DNA of 64,000 nt from RGEC01 sp964626685 (GCA_964626685.1 CAZVJY010000008.1:1-64000); one strand, 5' to 3'. Positions 9,255 through 19,467 are shown, numbered from the stretch's first letter. Translations and numbers: made by a program. The notes: generated by a model not told the origin, from the sequence alone.

Positions 9255-9608
9255 TCATTCAAAGAATGGCATGAGTTGGAATATTCCATTAGCAAATGGC
9301 GGAATGACAATGGAAATGTAATTTTCAAATCCATCAATAAAAACCGTGAAATCCGGATAGAAATTATCAAATTCAAATTCTTGAAATTGGTTGTTATTTA
9401 GAATTTTGACGCTGGTAGGGAAAGTGGTTTTAAACCCACTCCCCTTAAAACCCTGTGTTTTTGCCATTAAATGCAACGATTGATAATCATAATTGCTATT
9501 GTGGGCCATTATTGACAATCCATCAGGTAAATTAAAATCAAGGAACAATGGAATTTCGTGTTCAACTCCGATTTTGTTATTGATATCCAAAATAAATCCG
9601 TTAATCAT
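9255..9608 (-). CDS. Small hypothetical protein
   Basis: The 117-residue product is acidic and rich in Asn, Phe and Ile, with no signal peptide or membrane segment. I do not recognise the family. The gene is more AT-rich than its neighbours and stands alone between convergent and same-strand genes, which would fit a recently acquired or fast-evolving gene. Composition looks like coding sequence and no overlapping alternative exists. The 83 bases before it (9172-9254) contain only a fragment resembling a dispersed repeat. Confidence 0.55.
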   Translation of the reverse strand: MINGFILDINNKIGVEHEIPLFLDFNLPDGLSIMAHNSNYDYQSLHLMAKTQGFKGSGFKTTFPTSVKILNNNQFQEFEFDNFYPDFTVFIDGFENYISIVIPPFANGIFQLMPFFE

Positions 9609-9724
9609 GAATAGGTAAATGTTCAGTGCGAGGTTTTAAGAAGGATGTAATTTCGTTTTTTCACAGAAAAACGCCGCAAGCCAAAGACCAAGCTATAGTG
9701 ATTATCCTTTGTAGCTAAGTATTA

Positions 9725-12556
9725 TCACACCAAATCCACCGCGGGCTGTTCCTTATACTGCCCTTTGCTTTTGCGGATGGTGCAGGCCACCACCTTGTAC
9801 TCAGGGCATAGTGCATCGGAATCGCACTCCGAACTGGTGATGTTGTTCATCGCAATTTCGGGGAAGTGGAAGGTGCTGGAGAATACGCCGGGTTTCACCT
9901 GGTCGGTAACTTTGGCTTTAATGTCCACCTTACCCCGTGCGCTGATTACACAAACCATGTCGCCGCTTTGAATATCGTGGCGGGCAGCATCTTCGGGGTG
10001 AATGAGCAGCACATCTTCGGTCAGAATTTTTACATTGCCGGTTCTGCGTGTCATGGTGCCGTTGTTGTAATGCTCCAGCTCGCGGTTGGTGGTGATGATG
10101 TAAGGAAACTCCTGTCCGTGCTTCACGATTTCATTGGTTTCGCGCCATTCTGCCGCAATAAACTTGCCCTTGCCGCGCTTGAAGCTCTCGGTGTGCAGAA
10201 TTTCGGTATCCGAACCATCCGGGGCTACGGGCCATTGCTTGCCGTTGTCGCCCAGTTCGTTCCATTTTACGCCGGCAAAGAAGGGCACAATTTGAGAAAT
10301 CTCCTGTAGCATGGTATCGGGGTGATAGGCAGGTTGAGCGTAGCCCATTCTGTTCATGATTTCTACCATAATTTGCCCGTCGGGTTTGGTGCCTTCCAGG
10401 GGCTCTACCACTTGCTGCACGCGCTGTATGCGGCGTTCACCGTTGGTGAAGGTTCCGCTTTTTTCCAGGAATGAAGCCGCGGGTAAAACCACATGGGCCA
10501 GTTTGGCGGTTTCAGTCATGAAGATTTCCTGCACCACAATCAAATCCAGCTTATCCAGCGCAGCTTTTACATGGTGTGTATTTGGATCGGTTTGCACCAC
10601 ATCTTCACCCATCAGCCAAAGGGCTTTGAGCTTGCCGGCCAGCGCGGCATCGTACATCTGCGGTATTTTATAGCCGATGTAATCGGGCAGTTTGGCACCG
10701 TAAAATTCCTCGTATTTCTTGTGGTTTTCGGGAATGGTTACATCGAGGTAACCCGCGCCCTGGTGGGGCTGACAACCCATATCGGCTGCGCCTTGCACAT
10801 TGTTTTGTCCGCGCAGTGGGTTTACACCCACACCGCGACGGCCAATGTTGCCGGTTATCATAGCCAAATCCGCAATTTGCATCACGGTGAAGGTTCCCAG
10901 CGAATGTTCGGTAACGCCCAAACCGTGGAAACTCATGGCATTCGGCGCTTTGGCGTAGGCCATGGCGGCTTCTCGCACAAGGTTGCGGTCCACGCCGGTT
11001 ACTTTTTCGGCTTCATCGAGGTCAAGCTTCAGCACCTTTTCGCGGAACTCATCGTAGCCTTCGGTGCGGTTTTGGATGAAGTCCTTGTCTTCCAACCCTT
11101 CACCCATGATGTAGTACAGCATCATGTTGAGCAGTGCCACATTGGTTCCGGGGCGCAGTTGCAGGTGGTATTTGGCGTAGCGGGCCAGCTCGGTTCTGCG
11201 TGGATCAATCACAATGGCCGGCTTTTTCATGGCAAACTGCTTGAGTTTGGCGCCGGTAACGGGGTGTCCTTCTGTGGGGTTGGCCCCGATGACCATGATG
11301 AGATCGGTGTATTTGAGGTCTATGATGCTGTTGGTGGCTGCACCGGTGCCAAAGGTTCTCTGCATGCCCAGAGCAGTGGGAGAGTGGCACACGCGTGCGC
11401 AGCTATCGATGTTGTTGGTTCCAATCACCGCGCGGATAAACTTTTGCATGAGGTAGTTTTCCTCGTTGGTGCAGCGCGCACTGCTGATGCCGGCGATATA
11501 ATCCGGACCGTGCTGGATTTTGATGCGGGTAAGTTCTGAGGCAATGTAATCGTAAGCTTCGTCCCAGGTGGCGGGCTTTAGTTCTCCATTTCTGCGAATC
11601 AAGGGCGTGCGCAGGCGGTCGGGGTGGTTGTAGAAACCAAACGCGAAGCGGCCTTTGAGGCAGGTGTGCCCCTGGTTTACTTCGGCATCAAACGGTGCCT
11701 GTATGCTTTTTACTTTGCCATTTACAGAAGCTACTTCCAGGTTGCAGCCCACACCGCAATAGGTACAAATGGTGCGGGTTTTTTGGGTGTTGGCAACGCT
11801 TTTACTTTCAAAAACATCGCTGATGGCGCTGGTGGGGCAGGCCTGGGCACAGGCACCGCAACTTACGCAATCGCTTTCAAAAAAGTTGACTTCACTGCCT
11901 TTCACGATGTGGCTTTCAAAACCACGGCCGGCCATGCTGAGCACGAATTGTCCCTGCACTTCCTCGCAGGCACGCACACAGCGGAAGCAGTTGATGCACT
12001 TGCTCATGTCGCTGGTCATGTAAGGATGACTGAGGTCTTTTTCGCGGTCAAGATGGGTTTTGCCTTCGGGGTAGCGAACCTTGCGCACACCTACTTTGGC
12101 TGCCACTTCCTGCAGTTCGCAGTTGTTGTTTACCTCACAGGTAAGGCAATCCAGCGGGTGGTCGGTTAGCACCAGCTCTATGATGTTTTTACGCAGTTTC
12201 TGAATGCGTTCACTGCTCGGATAGATATAGCTGCCGGGCATCACAGGTGTATGGCAGCTCGCCACACTTTTGCAGTTGCCGTTTTCGGTTAAAGCAACAT
12301 CTACGCTGCATACACGACAGGAACCAAAAGGCTCCAGATTGGGCGCATCACAAAGAGTAGGGACGAGTTCTTTACCATGTATGCGGCGAACAAATTGCAG
12401 AATGGTCTCACCATCTTTTATTTCGTGCTGTTCGCCGTCAATAAAAGCAAATTTTTTATCGATTTCAGGCTTGCGCTGGTTGCTGCCGCTGCCCGAATCG
12501 GTTCCTTCACGGTTGGAAATGTTTCCGGATGAAGTGTTTTTTAAGTCAAATGTCAT
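9725..12556 (-). CDS. fdhA: NAD-dependent formate dehydrogenase, catalytic subunit
   Basis: This molybdenum/tungsten bis-pterin enzyme interconverts formate and CO2 and passes electrons to a flavin diaphorase in the cytoplasm. The 943-residue chain shows, in order, a [2Fe-2S] ferredoxin domain (Cys69, 80, 83, 101), a NuoG-type His/Cys cluster site (His133, Cys137, 140, 146), two [4Fe-4S] ferredoxin sites (Cys187-197 and Cys230-240), the cluster next to the cofactor (Cys264, 267, 271, 299) and the catalytic domains. The metal ligand is Cys390 in CARVCHSP followed by His391, so it is the cysteine and not the selenocysteine form. There is no Tat signal. Its probable partner fdhB lies beyond the helicase gene. 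The -7 region has an imperfect TAAATTGC. Confidence 0.93.
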   Translation of the reverse strand: MTFDLKNTSSGNISNREGTDSGSGSNQRKPEIDKKFAFIDGEQHEIKDGETILQFVRRIHGKELVPTLCDAPNLEPFGSCRVCSVDVALTENGNCKSVASCHTPVMPGSYIYPSSERIQKLRKNIIELVLTDHPLDCLTCEVNNNCELQEVAAKVGVRKVRYPEGKTHLDREKDLSHPYMTSDMSKCINCFRCVRACEEVQGQFVLSMAGRGFESHIVKGSEVNFFESDCVSCGACAQACPTSAISDVFESKSVANTQKTRTICTYCGVGCNLEVASVNGKVKSIQAPFDAEVNQGHTCLKGRFAFGFYNHPDRLRTPLIRRNGELKPATWDEAYDYIASELTRIKIQHGPDYIAGISSARCTNEENYLMQKFIRAVIGTNNIDSCARVCHSPTALGMQRTFGTGAATNSIIDLKYTDLIMVIGANPTEGHPVTGAKLKQFAMKKPAIVIDPRRTELARYAKYHLQLRPGTNVALLNMMLYYIMGEGLEDKDFIQNRTEGYDEFREKVLKLDLDEAEKVTGVDRNLVREAAMAYAKAPNAMSFHGLGVTEHSLGTFTVMQIADLAMITGNIGRRGVGVNPLRGQNNVQGAADMGCQPHQGAGYLDVTIPENHKKYEEFYGAKLPDYIGYKIPQMYDAALAGKLKALWLMGEDVVQTDPNTHHVKAALDKLDLIVVQEIFMTETAKLAHVVLPAASFLEKSGTFTNGERRIQRVQQVVEPLEGTKPDGQIMVEIMNRMGYAQPAYHPDTMLQEISQIVPFFAGVKWNELGDNGKQWPVAPDGSDTEILHTESFKRGKGKFIAAEWRETNEIVKHGQEFPYIITTNRELEHYNNGTMTRRTGNVKILTEDVLLIHPEDAARHDIQSGDMVCVISARGKVDIKAKVTDQVKPGVFSSTFHFPEIAMNNITSSECDSDALCPEYKVVACTIRKSKGQYKEQPAVDLV

Positions 12557-12701
12557 AGACGTGTGTCGTTAACAAGTGCAATTTAGCAAAAAAGCGGTAT
12601 TCCGCAATTCACAGCAAATTCATCTGTCCTGGCATCTAATCATTTATCAATATGAAAAATTGACTTTGCCTTGTTTTAGGGTGCTTTTGCTTTATTTTGA
12701 C

Positions 12702-12709
12702 TATCTTTG
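12702..12709 (+). promoter_or_regulatory. -7 promoter element of the DEAD-box helicase
   Basis: TATCTTTG matches TAnnTTTG exactly. It overlaps the upstream in-frame TTG at 12707, which therefore is unlikely to be the translation start and favours the TTG at 12725. Confidence 0.6.
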
Positions 12710-12724
12710 GACAAGATTCTTATT

Positions 12725-13933
12725 TTGCATTTTCACGATTTTTTATTTGAATACGAAATTCAGGATGGGTTGGATGATATGGGTTTTGAAACGCCCACAC
12801 CCATTCAGGAAATGGCCATTCCTATTATTCTCGACGGAAACGATCTTATAGGATGTGCCCAGACCGGTACCGGCAAAACAGCAGCATTTCTGCTGCCGGT
12901 ACTGAACAAAATGGTTTGGGATCCGATTGCGGCCACCGATACACTCATTATTGTGCCCACCCGCGAGCTGGCCTTGCAGATTTATCAGGCATTACAGGGA
13001 TTTTGCTATCATACAAACATTACTTCACAAGTGGTGTATGGCGGCACAGATGGTATCAGTTTTGAACAGGAGAAAAAAGCCCTCTTGTCCGGTGCCAATG
13101 TGGTCATTGGAACTCCCGGAAGATTAATAGCCCACCTGAATATGGGCAACCTGAAACTGGAAAACCTGCGCCACCTGATTCTGGACGAGGCCGACCGTAT
13201 GCTGGATATGGGGTTTGTGGAGGATATTCTGAAGATTATCGGGAAGGCGCCCAAGAAGCGTCAGACCCTCATGTTTTCAGCCACTATGCCACCGAAGATC
13301 AGGCAGTTTGCAGCCAAGCTGTTGCATGAACCCAAGGAAATCAGTATAGCGGTCTCAAAACCGGCGGAAAGGGTTGCCCAGGGGGTGTTTCGGGTGTATG
13401 ATAAAGACAAGAATGCGGTGGCTGTTTGGCTGCTAAAACAGAAAAATTTGCCGTCGGTCATTATTTTTACTGGCACCAAAGCCAAAGCCCGTCAGTTGGA
13501 GCGCGATTTGCAAAAAGCGAAGGTGGATGCAAAAAGTATTTCATCTGATTTGGAACAGAAAGAGAGGGAAGAAGTTTTAAGGGCGTTCCGCAGCCGGAGG
13601 CTGCCCGTGCTGGTTGCCACCGATGTGCTTTCAAGGGGTATAGATATTGAGGATATTGGCATGGTTATCAATTACGATGTACCCGGCGATGCGGAAGATT
13701 ACATTCACCGCATTGGCAGAACCGCCCGCGCTGAAAGCAAGGGTGAGGCATATACGTTTGTGAGTCCCGAAGAAAACGGAAAATTTAAGCGCATTGAGCA
13801 ATTGATGGAAATGCAGGTGAATGTGATGGACAATCCGCCCGGAGTTTCCCAAGCACAGGCTACTTCAAGATCAGAGGTAAAAGGTAAGTCAAATAAGAAG
13901 TTTTTTCACCGTAAGGGTGGAAAACGCCAATAA
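12725..13933 (+). CDS. DEAD-box ATP-dependent RNA helicase
   Basis: All helicase motifs are present: Q motif GFETPTPIQ, Walker A AQTGTGKT, PTRELALQ, TPGRL, DEAD, SAT, ATDVLSRGID and HRIGRTAR. A short Lys/Arg-rich tail suits RNA binding. Such proteins unwind RNA during ribosome assembly or mRNA decay. The start is uncertain. No ATG precedes the Q motif except one that would remove the conserved upstream Phe, so a TTG must be used. The TTG at 12707 overlaps a perfect -7 promoter element, leaving the TTG at 12725 (giving MHFHDFLFEYE) as the better choice at about 402 residues. The gene sits between fdhA and fdhB on the opposite strand. Confidence 0.93.
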   Translation: MHFHDFLFEYEIQDGLDDMGFETPTPIQEMAIPIILDGNDLIGCAQTGTGKTAAFLLPVLNKMVWDPIAATDTLIIVPTRELALQIYQALQGFCYHTNITSQVVYGGTDGISFEQEKKALLSGANVVIGTPGRLIAHLNMGNLKLENLRHLILDEADRMLDMGFVEDILKIIGKAPKKRQTLMFSATMPPKIRQFAAKLLHEPKEISIAVSKPAERVAQGVFRVYDKDKNAVAVWLLKQKNLPSVIIFTGTKAKARQLERDLQKAKVDAKSISSDLEQKEREEVLRAFRSRRLPVLVATDVLSRGIDIEDIGMVINYDVPGDAEDYIHRIGRTARAESKGEAYTFVSPEENGKFKRIEQLMEMQVNVMDNPPGVSQAQATSRSEVKGKSNKKFFHRKGGKRQ

Positions 13934-14019
13934 AAACATCTTTATTTATTTGAAAAACAATCAATTGTAAAATTGCTCAATAAAATGAGTAATTTTACCC
14001 AATGGATTGGTAGTTATCT

Positions 14020-15669
14020 CTAAGCCAGATAAGGCCTCAGTTCATCATCGAAATACTGCAAGGCATTTTTTACCGGCAAAGGCAATCCACCGCCCAGCGC
14101 ACACAAACTGCCGGTTTCAAGGGTTTCCAGCAGGTCATTGAGCAGTGTTCTGTCAATTTTATAATTCTCATGCAGCGCTTTTTGGAACATTTCCTTGCCG
14201 CGGGTGCTACCTAGCCTGCAGGGAAAGCATTTACCGCAACTTTCGTGGGCTGTGAATTCAAACAGATGTTCTATGTATTTTGCCAGCGGAAATTCCTGTG
14301 GAATACACACCACGGAGGCGTGTCCCAGTAAAAAGCCTGCCTGATTGAAGCTTTCAAAATCCAGGGTGAGTTCGTCTATTTTGCTTACGGGAACCAAACC
14401 ACCCAGTGGACCGCCAATGTGCATGGCTTTTACCGGCACACGGAATCCCTGTCCCAGCTCATCAATAACCACCCTTAGTGGGGTTCCCATATCGGCTTCG
14501 TATAGGCCTGGACGGTTGAAATGTCCATCCAGGGAAATGAGTTTGGTCCCTGTGCTTTTGCCTCTTCCAATGGCTGCAAATGCCTTCCCGCCATGTTGCA
14601 GAATCCATGGTAAACAAGCCAGGGTTTCTACATTGTTTACCACTGTGGGTTTATTGAAAAGACCATGCTGTGTGGGATAGGGTGGACGAACGCGCACTTC
14701 GGGTCTTTGACCTTCAATGGAGCTCAATAAAGCAGTTTCCTCACCGCAGATATAAGCGCCCTGGGCCTTAATTGCCTTGAACTCAAAATCAAAGCCGGTG
14801 CCCATGATATTCTTGCCAATAAAACCGGCCTGGTGCAGTTTTTGGATTTCGGTCTCGCAGATTTCAACGGCTTCCGGATATTCGCCGCGGATGTACAATA
14901 CACCCCATGAAGCGCCCATGATATAGCCGGCTATCATCATACCCATCAGCACGCTGTGCGGACGTTCTTCCAGCAGGTATCGGTCGCTGAAAGCGCCGGG
15001 ATCGCCTTCATCGGCGTTGCAAACAATGAACTTGGTGTCGCCGGGTGTGTTTTTGCAGCTTTCCAGCTTAAACGCCATAGGAAAACCCGCGCCGCCACGT
15101 CCGCGCACATTGCTTTCCCTTATTTCATGTAGCAGCGCATCCTTATCAGTTTGCAGCGCAGTTTTCCAGATTTGGTAGTAGCTTTCCATATCGCCGTAAG
15201 GCACTGTGAGCATGGGATTTCCGGTTGCGCCCACAGGATATTTTTCTTTGGTTGTATATGTTCCGGCTATGATTTCATCCAGGTGGTTTATATCTGTGCC
15301 CGAATAATTTCGGTTCTTGTAATGAAAAGCATTGTTTTCATGGCATCGGCCCAGACAAACCATTTCGCCGGTTTTTTCTTTGCCGAATTTTTCGCATATG
15401 GATGCATGCAATTTATTCTGTGTTCCCGCAGTGAGGCAGGCACTGCCATTGCATATATAAATTTCCTTTCCTTTGATTTCTTCACGGGTGAAATCATAGA
15501 AGCTGGCAGCCCCGTAAACATTGGCTTTGCCGATAAGAAATTCGTCAGCCAGTTTTTCCAGCCTTTCTGTGCGGTCAATGTCTGATTCTTTGGTAATACG
15601 TCCGATTTGCTCGAACAGATTCTCTTCCAGGCCTTTGCGGCCCGAAAGTTCACTGATGTTCTTACCCAT
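14020..15669 (-). CDS. fdhB: NADH-binding diaphorase subunit, NuoE/NuoF fusion (formate dehydrogenase beta)
   Basis: The chain joins a NuoE-like thioredoxin-fold [2Fe-2S] domain (Cys73, 78, 105, 109) to a NuoF-like domain that binds FMN and NAD (glycine-rich RGRGGAGFP, then CNADEGDPGAFSDR) and a C-terminal [4Fe-4S] site (Cys478, 481, 484 and 523). This architecture carries electrons from FdhA to NAD. No other complex I genes are nearby, which supports assignment to formate dehydrogenase, although a hydrogenase partner elsewhere cannot be excluded. The start is set at the ATG at 15669, because the TTG three codons upstream lies within a perfect -7 element. It would give 549 residues. Confidence 0.88.
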   Translation of the reverse strand: MGKNISELSGRKGLEENLFEQIGRITKESDIDRTERLEKLADEFLIGKANVYGAASFYDFTREEIKGKEIYICNGSACLTAGTQNKLHASICEKFGKEKTGEMVCLGRCHENNAFHYKNRNYSGTDINHLDEIIAGTYTTKEKYPVGATGNPMLTVPYGDMESYYQIWKTALQTDKDALLHEIRESNVRGRGGAGFPMAFKLESCKNTPGDTKFIVCNADEGDPGAFSDRYLLEERPHSVLMGMMIAGYIMGASWGVLYIRGEYPEAVEICETEIQKLHQAGFIGKNIMGTGFDFEFKAIKAQGAYICGEETALLSSIEGQRPEVRVRPPYPTQHGLFNKPTVVNNVETLACLPWILQHGGKAFAAIGRGKSTGTKLISLDGHFNRPGLYEADMGTPLRVVIDELGQGFRVPVKAMHIGGPLGGLVPVSKIDELTLDFESFNQAGFLLGHASVVCIPQEFPLAKYIEHLFEFTAHESCGKCFPCRLGSTRGKEMFQKALHENYKIDRTLLNDLLETLETGSLCALGGGLPLPVKNALQYFDDELRPYLA

Positions 15670-15675
15670 ATGCTT

Positions 15676-15683
15676 CAAAAGTA
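15676..15683 (-). promoter_or_regulatory. -7 promoter element of fdhB, 6 nt from the ATG
   Basis: The minus strand reads TACTTTTG, an exact TAnnTTTG, then six bases, then ATG. The expected transcription start would fall at or next to the start codon. Confidence 0.6.
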
Positions 15684-15842
15684 GTTAAACCCTGTCAATA
15701 ATTAAAACGCCGGTTGACGGGTGTATAATTTCTTCAAAATACCTGCCCGTGCGGCTTTCTCTAATTAATTCCCAAGTTCTCCACAAGGATATTTTTAAAG
15801 AAGGGGTTTTGTAATTTCGAAAGTTCCCGCTAGAGTAATTTT

Positions 15843-18800
15843 ATGCCAACCTTTTCTCATTTACATGTTCATACCCAGTATTCCCTGCTGGACGGGGCAG
15901 CACCCATTAAAAGCCTGGTAAAAAAGGCCAAGGCCGACGGGATGCCAGCCATTGCCATTACCGATCACGGAAACATGTTTGGTGCTTTTGAGTTTTATCA
16001 GGCTGTAACAAAGGAGGGTTTGATACCGGTAATTGGCTGTGAATTTTACTTGGTGGAAGACCGCTTTCAAAAGCAATTCGGGCAGGGAACCAAAGACAAA
16101 CGCTATCATCAGCTCATACTGGCTAAAAACCAGCAAGGATATTCCAACCTGGCCAAGCTTTGTTCGCTGGGATATCTTGAGGGTATGTACAGCAAATATC
16201 CCAGGATTGATAGATCATTGCTCAAGCAATACAAAGAGGGTTTGATAGCTACCAGTTGCTGCATCGGTGCTGAAGTGCCGCAAACTATTCTATGGAAAGG
16301 GGAAGAGGCCGCTGAAAAGGTTTTTTGCGAATGGCTGGATATTTTTGGTGAAAACTACTATGTGGAGCTGCAGCGCCATAATCTGAAAAACCTGGATGGA
16401 ACAGGCATCTCACAGGAAGATATCAACCAAACCCTGATTCGCTTTGCACGCAAATACAATGTACCCATTATCGCTACCAACGACAGCCATTATACCGATA
16501 AGCGCGATGCAAATGCGCATGACATCCTGCTGTGCGTAAACACAGGCTCGTTGCAGAGCACACCGAAGGCAACCGAAGAAGAAGGCGGTAAAAACTATCG
16601 TTTCGGTTTTCCAAACGATGAATTTTTCTTCAAATCCACCGAAGAAATGATGCAGCTGTTTAGCGATGTGCCCGAGGCTATTGACAACACCAATTTGCTG
16701 CTGGATACCATTACGCCGCCCAAACTGGACCGTGATATTGTGCTGCCAAACTATGCACTTCCGGAGCCGTTTACAGACCAGAACGATTATCTGCGCCACC
16801 TGTCTTTTGAAGGCGCCCGCAGGCGTTACGGTGAAATGATTCCAGCAGAAATAACTGAGCGTCTTGAGTTTGAGCTAAATACCATTACATCCTCCGGTTT
16901 TGCCGGCTACTTCTTGATTGTACAGGATTTTACCAGCGCTGCCCGTGCCATGGACGTATGGGTAGGCCCCGGTCGGGGTTCTGCAGCAGGCAGCCTTGTG
17001 GCCTATTGCCTGGGCATTACCAACGTAGATCCCGTTCGTTACGATCTGCTGTTTGAGCGATTTCTGAATCCGGAAAGGGTGAGCATGCCCGACGTCGATA
17101 TTGATTTCGAAGATACCGGCCGAGACAAGGTTATTGAGTATGTGGCCAAAAAATACGGTGAGCGCCGCATAGCCCAGATTATTACCTATTCCACCATGGC
17201 GGCCAAATCGGCTATTCGTGATGTGGGTAGGGTACTGGACTTACCTTTACCCAAAACCGATTACCTGGCCAAGCTGGTACCCGGCAATATAAACCTTGAG
17301 CAATTGCTTCATTTGCCTCCTGAAGCCCTGGTGAAAGACGAGAAAAACAATCTCAGACCGGAAGATACCGATAACATCAGGCAGTTGCAATCCATTTACA
17401 ATGGAAATACCCCCGAAGCACAGGTACTAAAAGACGCGGAAAAACTGGAAGGATCTGTGCGCGGAACCGGGGTGCATGCCTGCGGTATAATTATCGCTTC
17501 ACAGGATATTGACGATGTGGTACCCGTAGCCCGCAGCAAGGATTCGCCCTGGATGCAGGTGCAGTATGATGTAAACCAGATTGAAAAAGCAGGTTTGCTG
17601 AAAATGGACTTTCTGGGATTGAGTACGCTCACTATCATGAAAGACGCCGTGCGTCTGATTAAAGAAACGGCGGGTGTGGACATAGATATTGAGAAAATAC
17701 CGCTGGACGATGCCAAAACCTTTGAAATGTTTCAGCGGGGGGAAACCGGTGCTATTTTCCAGTTTGAAAGTCCTGGAATGCAGAAGTATATGCGCGACCT
17801 GAAACCAACGCAGTTTGGTGATTTGATTGCCATGAACGCCCTGTACCGTCCGGGTCCGCTTAAATACATTCCTGATTTTATTGACCGCAAACACGGCCGC
17901 AAACCGGTGGAATACGATCTTCCCGAAATGGAAGAGTATCTGAAAGAAACCTACGGAATTACGGTGTATCAGGAACAGGTGATGCTGCTGAGCCAGAAGC
18001 TGGCAGGATTCAGCAAAGGCAAGGCCGATGAGCTGAGAAAGGCCATGGGTAAGAAAAACAAAGCCATTATCGATCAGCTGAAAAGTGTATTTATGGAAGG
18101 GGCACTCGCAAAAGGTTACCCACCGGATAAGCTCGAGAAAATTTACAGCGACTGGGAAGAATTTGCAGCGTATGCATTCAATAAATCGCATAGTACCTGC
18201 TATGCGGATATTGCCTATAAAACAGCCTACCTAAAAGCCAATTATCCGGCTCAATTCATGGCTGCCGTGCTGAAGAGCAATATGGGTGATATCAAGAAGA
18301 TTACCCAATACATGGAGGAATGCAACCGCATCGGGGTGAAAGTGCTTGGGCCGGATATCAATGAAAGCCGCACCCTGTTTGCTGTTACACCCCGCGGTGA
18401 AATCCGTTTTGGGCTGGGAGCGCTGAAAAATGTGGGAGAAGCCGCGGTGGAGGAGATTCTGGCTGAACGGGATGCCAACGGACCGTTCAGCAGTTTGTTT
18501 GATTTAACCAGCAGGGTAAGTCAGCGGGCGCTGAATAAAAGAAGCCTGGAATCTATGGCCAAAGCCGGCGCTTTCGATTTTGATACGCGGTATCACCGTG
18601 CCCAGTACTTCAAAAATGATGATGATGGAAAAAACGGTATTGAACTGGCCCTGAAATTTGGTATTACCGTGCAAAGCAACAAATTGTCAGGCCAGGGCAG
18701 CTTGTTTGGAGGTGGAGAAGACAGCGCTGTTCCCCGCGAGCCCAAACTGCCCAACATGGAAAAGATGCCTCTGCTGGAAGAACTGCGTGAAGAAGAAGAA

Positions 18801-19466
18801 GTGGTAGGGATCTATCTGAGTAAGCATCCGCTGGACAATATCCGTTTTGAGTACGATATGATTAAAACCTGCGAGCTTAAAGAGCTGGCAGAAATGCAAA
18901 ACAGCACCAATAATAACAACTTTGTGGTAATGGGTATCGTCACGGCTATTCGTGAAACCATCAGCCAGAAAGGCGAGCCATACGGAAGGGTAACCCTGAT
19001 GGATTTCTCCGGGAGCCACGAGTTTACGCTGTTTAATAAAGATTATCTGAAATTCAAGCACCTGCTGAGTAAAGATTATATTCTGGTGGTGAAAGGCAGT
19101 TTTGAATACAGCCAGAAGAACCAAAAGACCTATGCACGGTATCACGAAATCGTACTTTCCAGTGAAATTCAAAAGGATGCTTTGGTAAAAAGCGTGCAAA
19201 TTGACATGGATGTCAATGAAATGCTTAAAGGTAAAGCCACTGCGGTAGAAACGGTAATGATGCAATATCCCGGCAAATGCACATTGTGGATTCACCTGAT
19301 GGACAACGAAGAAAGCATGGGCGTGAAGATGATTGCCAGCAAAGGCTTTGAATTCTGTGCTGAAACCATACAGATTATGGAGGATATGGAAATCAGGTAT
19401 ACCAAGAGGATGGATGAGCGCTGGCTGCCTGTAAGTCCTCCGCCACCCACGAACCGTTTTTATTGA
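15843..19466 (+). CDS. dnaE: DNA polymerase III alpha subunit
   Basis: DnaE is the replicative polymerase. The 1207-residue chain has an N-terminal PHP domain (HLHVHTQYSLLDG, AITDHGNMFG), the palm with the catalytic aspartates in PDVDIDFED near residues 415-423, fingers and tandem helix-hairpin-helix region, and an OB fold near 1000-1080. The PHP metal-ligand motifs look intact, so residual phosphatase or exonuclease activity is possible. It ends in a short Pro-rich tail. A TAATTTCG element lies 23 nt upstream of the ATG. A glycosyltransferase gene starts one base after the stop codon, so the two are surely co-transcribed. Confidence 0.97.
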   Translation: MPTFSHLHVHTQYSLLDGAAPIKSLVKKAKADGMPAIAITDHGNMFGAFEFYQAVTKEGLIPVIGCEFYLVEDRFQKQFGQGTKDKRYHQLILAKNQQGYSNLAKLCSLGYLEGMYSKYPRIDRSLLKQYKEGLIATSCCIGAEVPQTILWKGEEAAEKVFCEWLDIFGENYYVELQRHNLKNLDGTGISQEDINQTLIRFARKYNVPIIATNDSHYTDKRDANAHDILLCVNTGSLQSTPKATEEEGGKNYRFGFPNDEFFFKSTEEMMQLFSDVPEAIDNTNLLLDTITPPKLDRDIVLPNYALPEPFTDQNDYLRHLSFEGARRRYGEMIPAEITERLEFELNTITSSGFAGYFLIVQDFTSAARAMDVWVGPGRGSAAGSLVAYCLGITNVDPVRYDLLFERFLNPERVSMPDVDIDFEDTGRDKVIEYVAKKYGERRIAQIITYSTMAAKSAIRDVGRVLDLPLPKTDYLAKLVPGNINLEQLLHLPPEALVKDEKNNLRPEDTDNIRQLQSIYNGNTPEAQVLKDAEKLEGSVRGTGVHACGIIIASQDIDDVVPVARSKDSPWMQVQYDVNQIEKAGLLKMDFLGLSTLTIMKDAVRLIKETAGVDIDIEKIPLDDAKTFEMFQRGETGAIFQFESPGMQKYMRDLKPTQFGDLIAMNALYRPGPLKYIPDFIDRKHGRKPVEYDLPEMEEYLKETYGITVYQEQVMLLSQKLAGFSKGKADELRKAMGKKNKAIIDQLKSVFMEGALAKGYPPDKLEKIYSDWEEFAAYAFNKSHSTCYADIAYKTAYLKANYPAQFMAAVLKSNMGDIKKITQYMEECNRIGVKVLGPDINESRTLFAVTPRGEIRFGLGALKNVGEAAVEEILAERDANGPFSSLFDLTSRVSQRALNKRSLESMAKAGAFDFDTRYHRAQYFKNDDDGKNGIELALKFGITVQSNKLSGQGSLFGGGEDSAVPREPKLPNMEKMPLLEELREEEEVVGIYLSKHPLDNIRFEYDMIKTCELKELAEMQNSTNNNNFVVMGIVTAIRETISQKGEPYGRVTLMDFSGSHEFTLFNKDYLKFKHLLSKDYILVVKGSFEYSQKNQKTYARYHEIVLSSEIQKDALVKSVQIDMDVNEMLKGKATAVETVMMQYPGKCTLWIHLMDNEESMGVKMIASKGFEFCAETIQIMEDMEIRYTKRMDERWLPVSPPPPTNRFY

Positions 19467-19467
19467 T

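Noticed and set aside
11380..11400. Selenocysteine in the formate dehydrogenase
   Set aside because: The codon at the metal-ligand position is TGC, so Cys is encoded; no in-frame TGA occurs in fdhA.
10493..11539. A 348-residue plus-strand frame antisense to fdhA (and similar long antisense frames, such as 8320-9069 minus)
   Set aside because: They lie fully over well-supported genes in the complementary frame, and their composition mirrors the codon pattern of the real gene.
12576..12851. A plus-strand frame upstream of and overlapping the helicase
   Set aside because: It runs through the promoter and the helicase coding region in another frame and resembles no protein.
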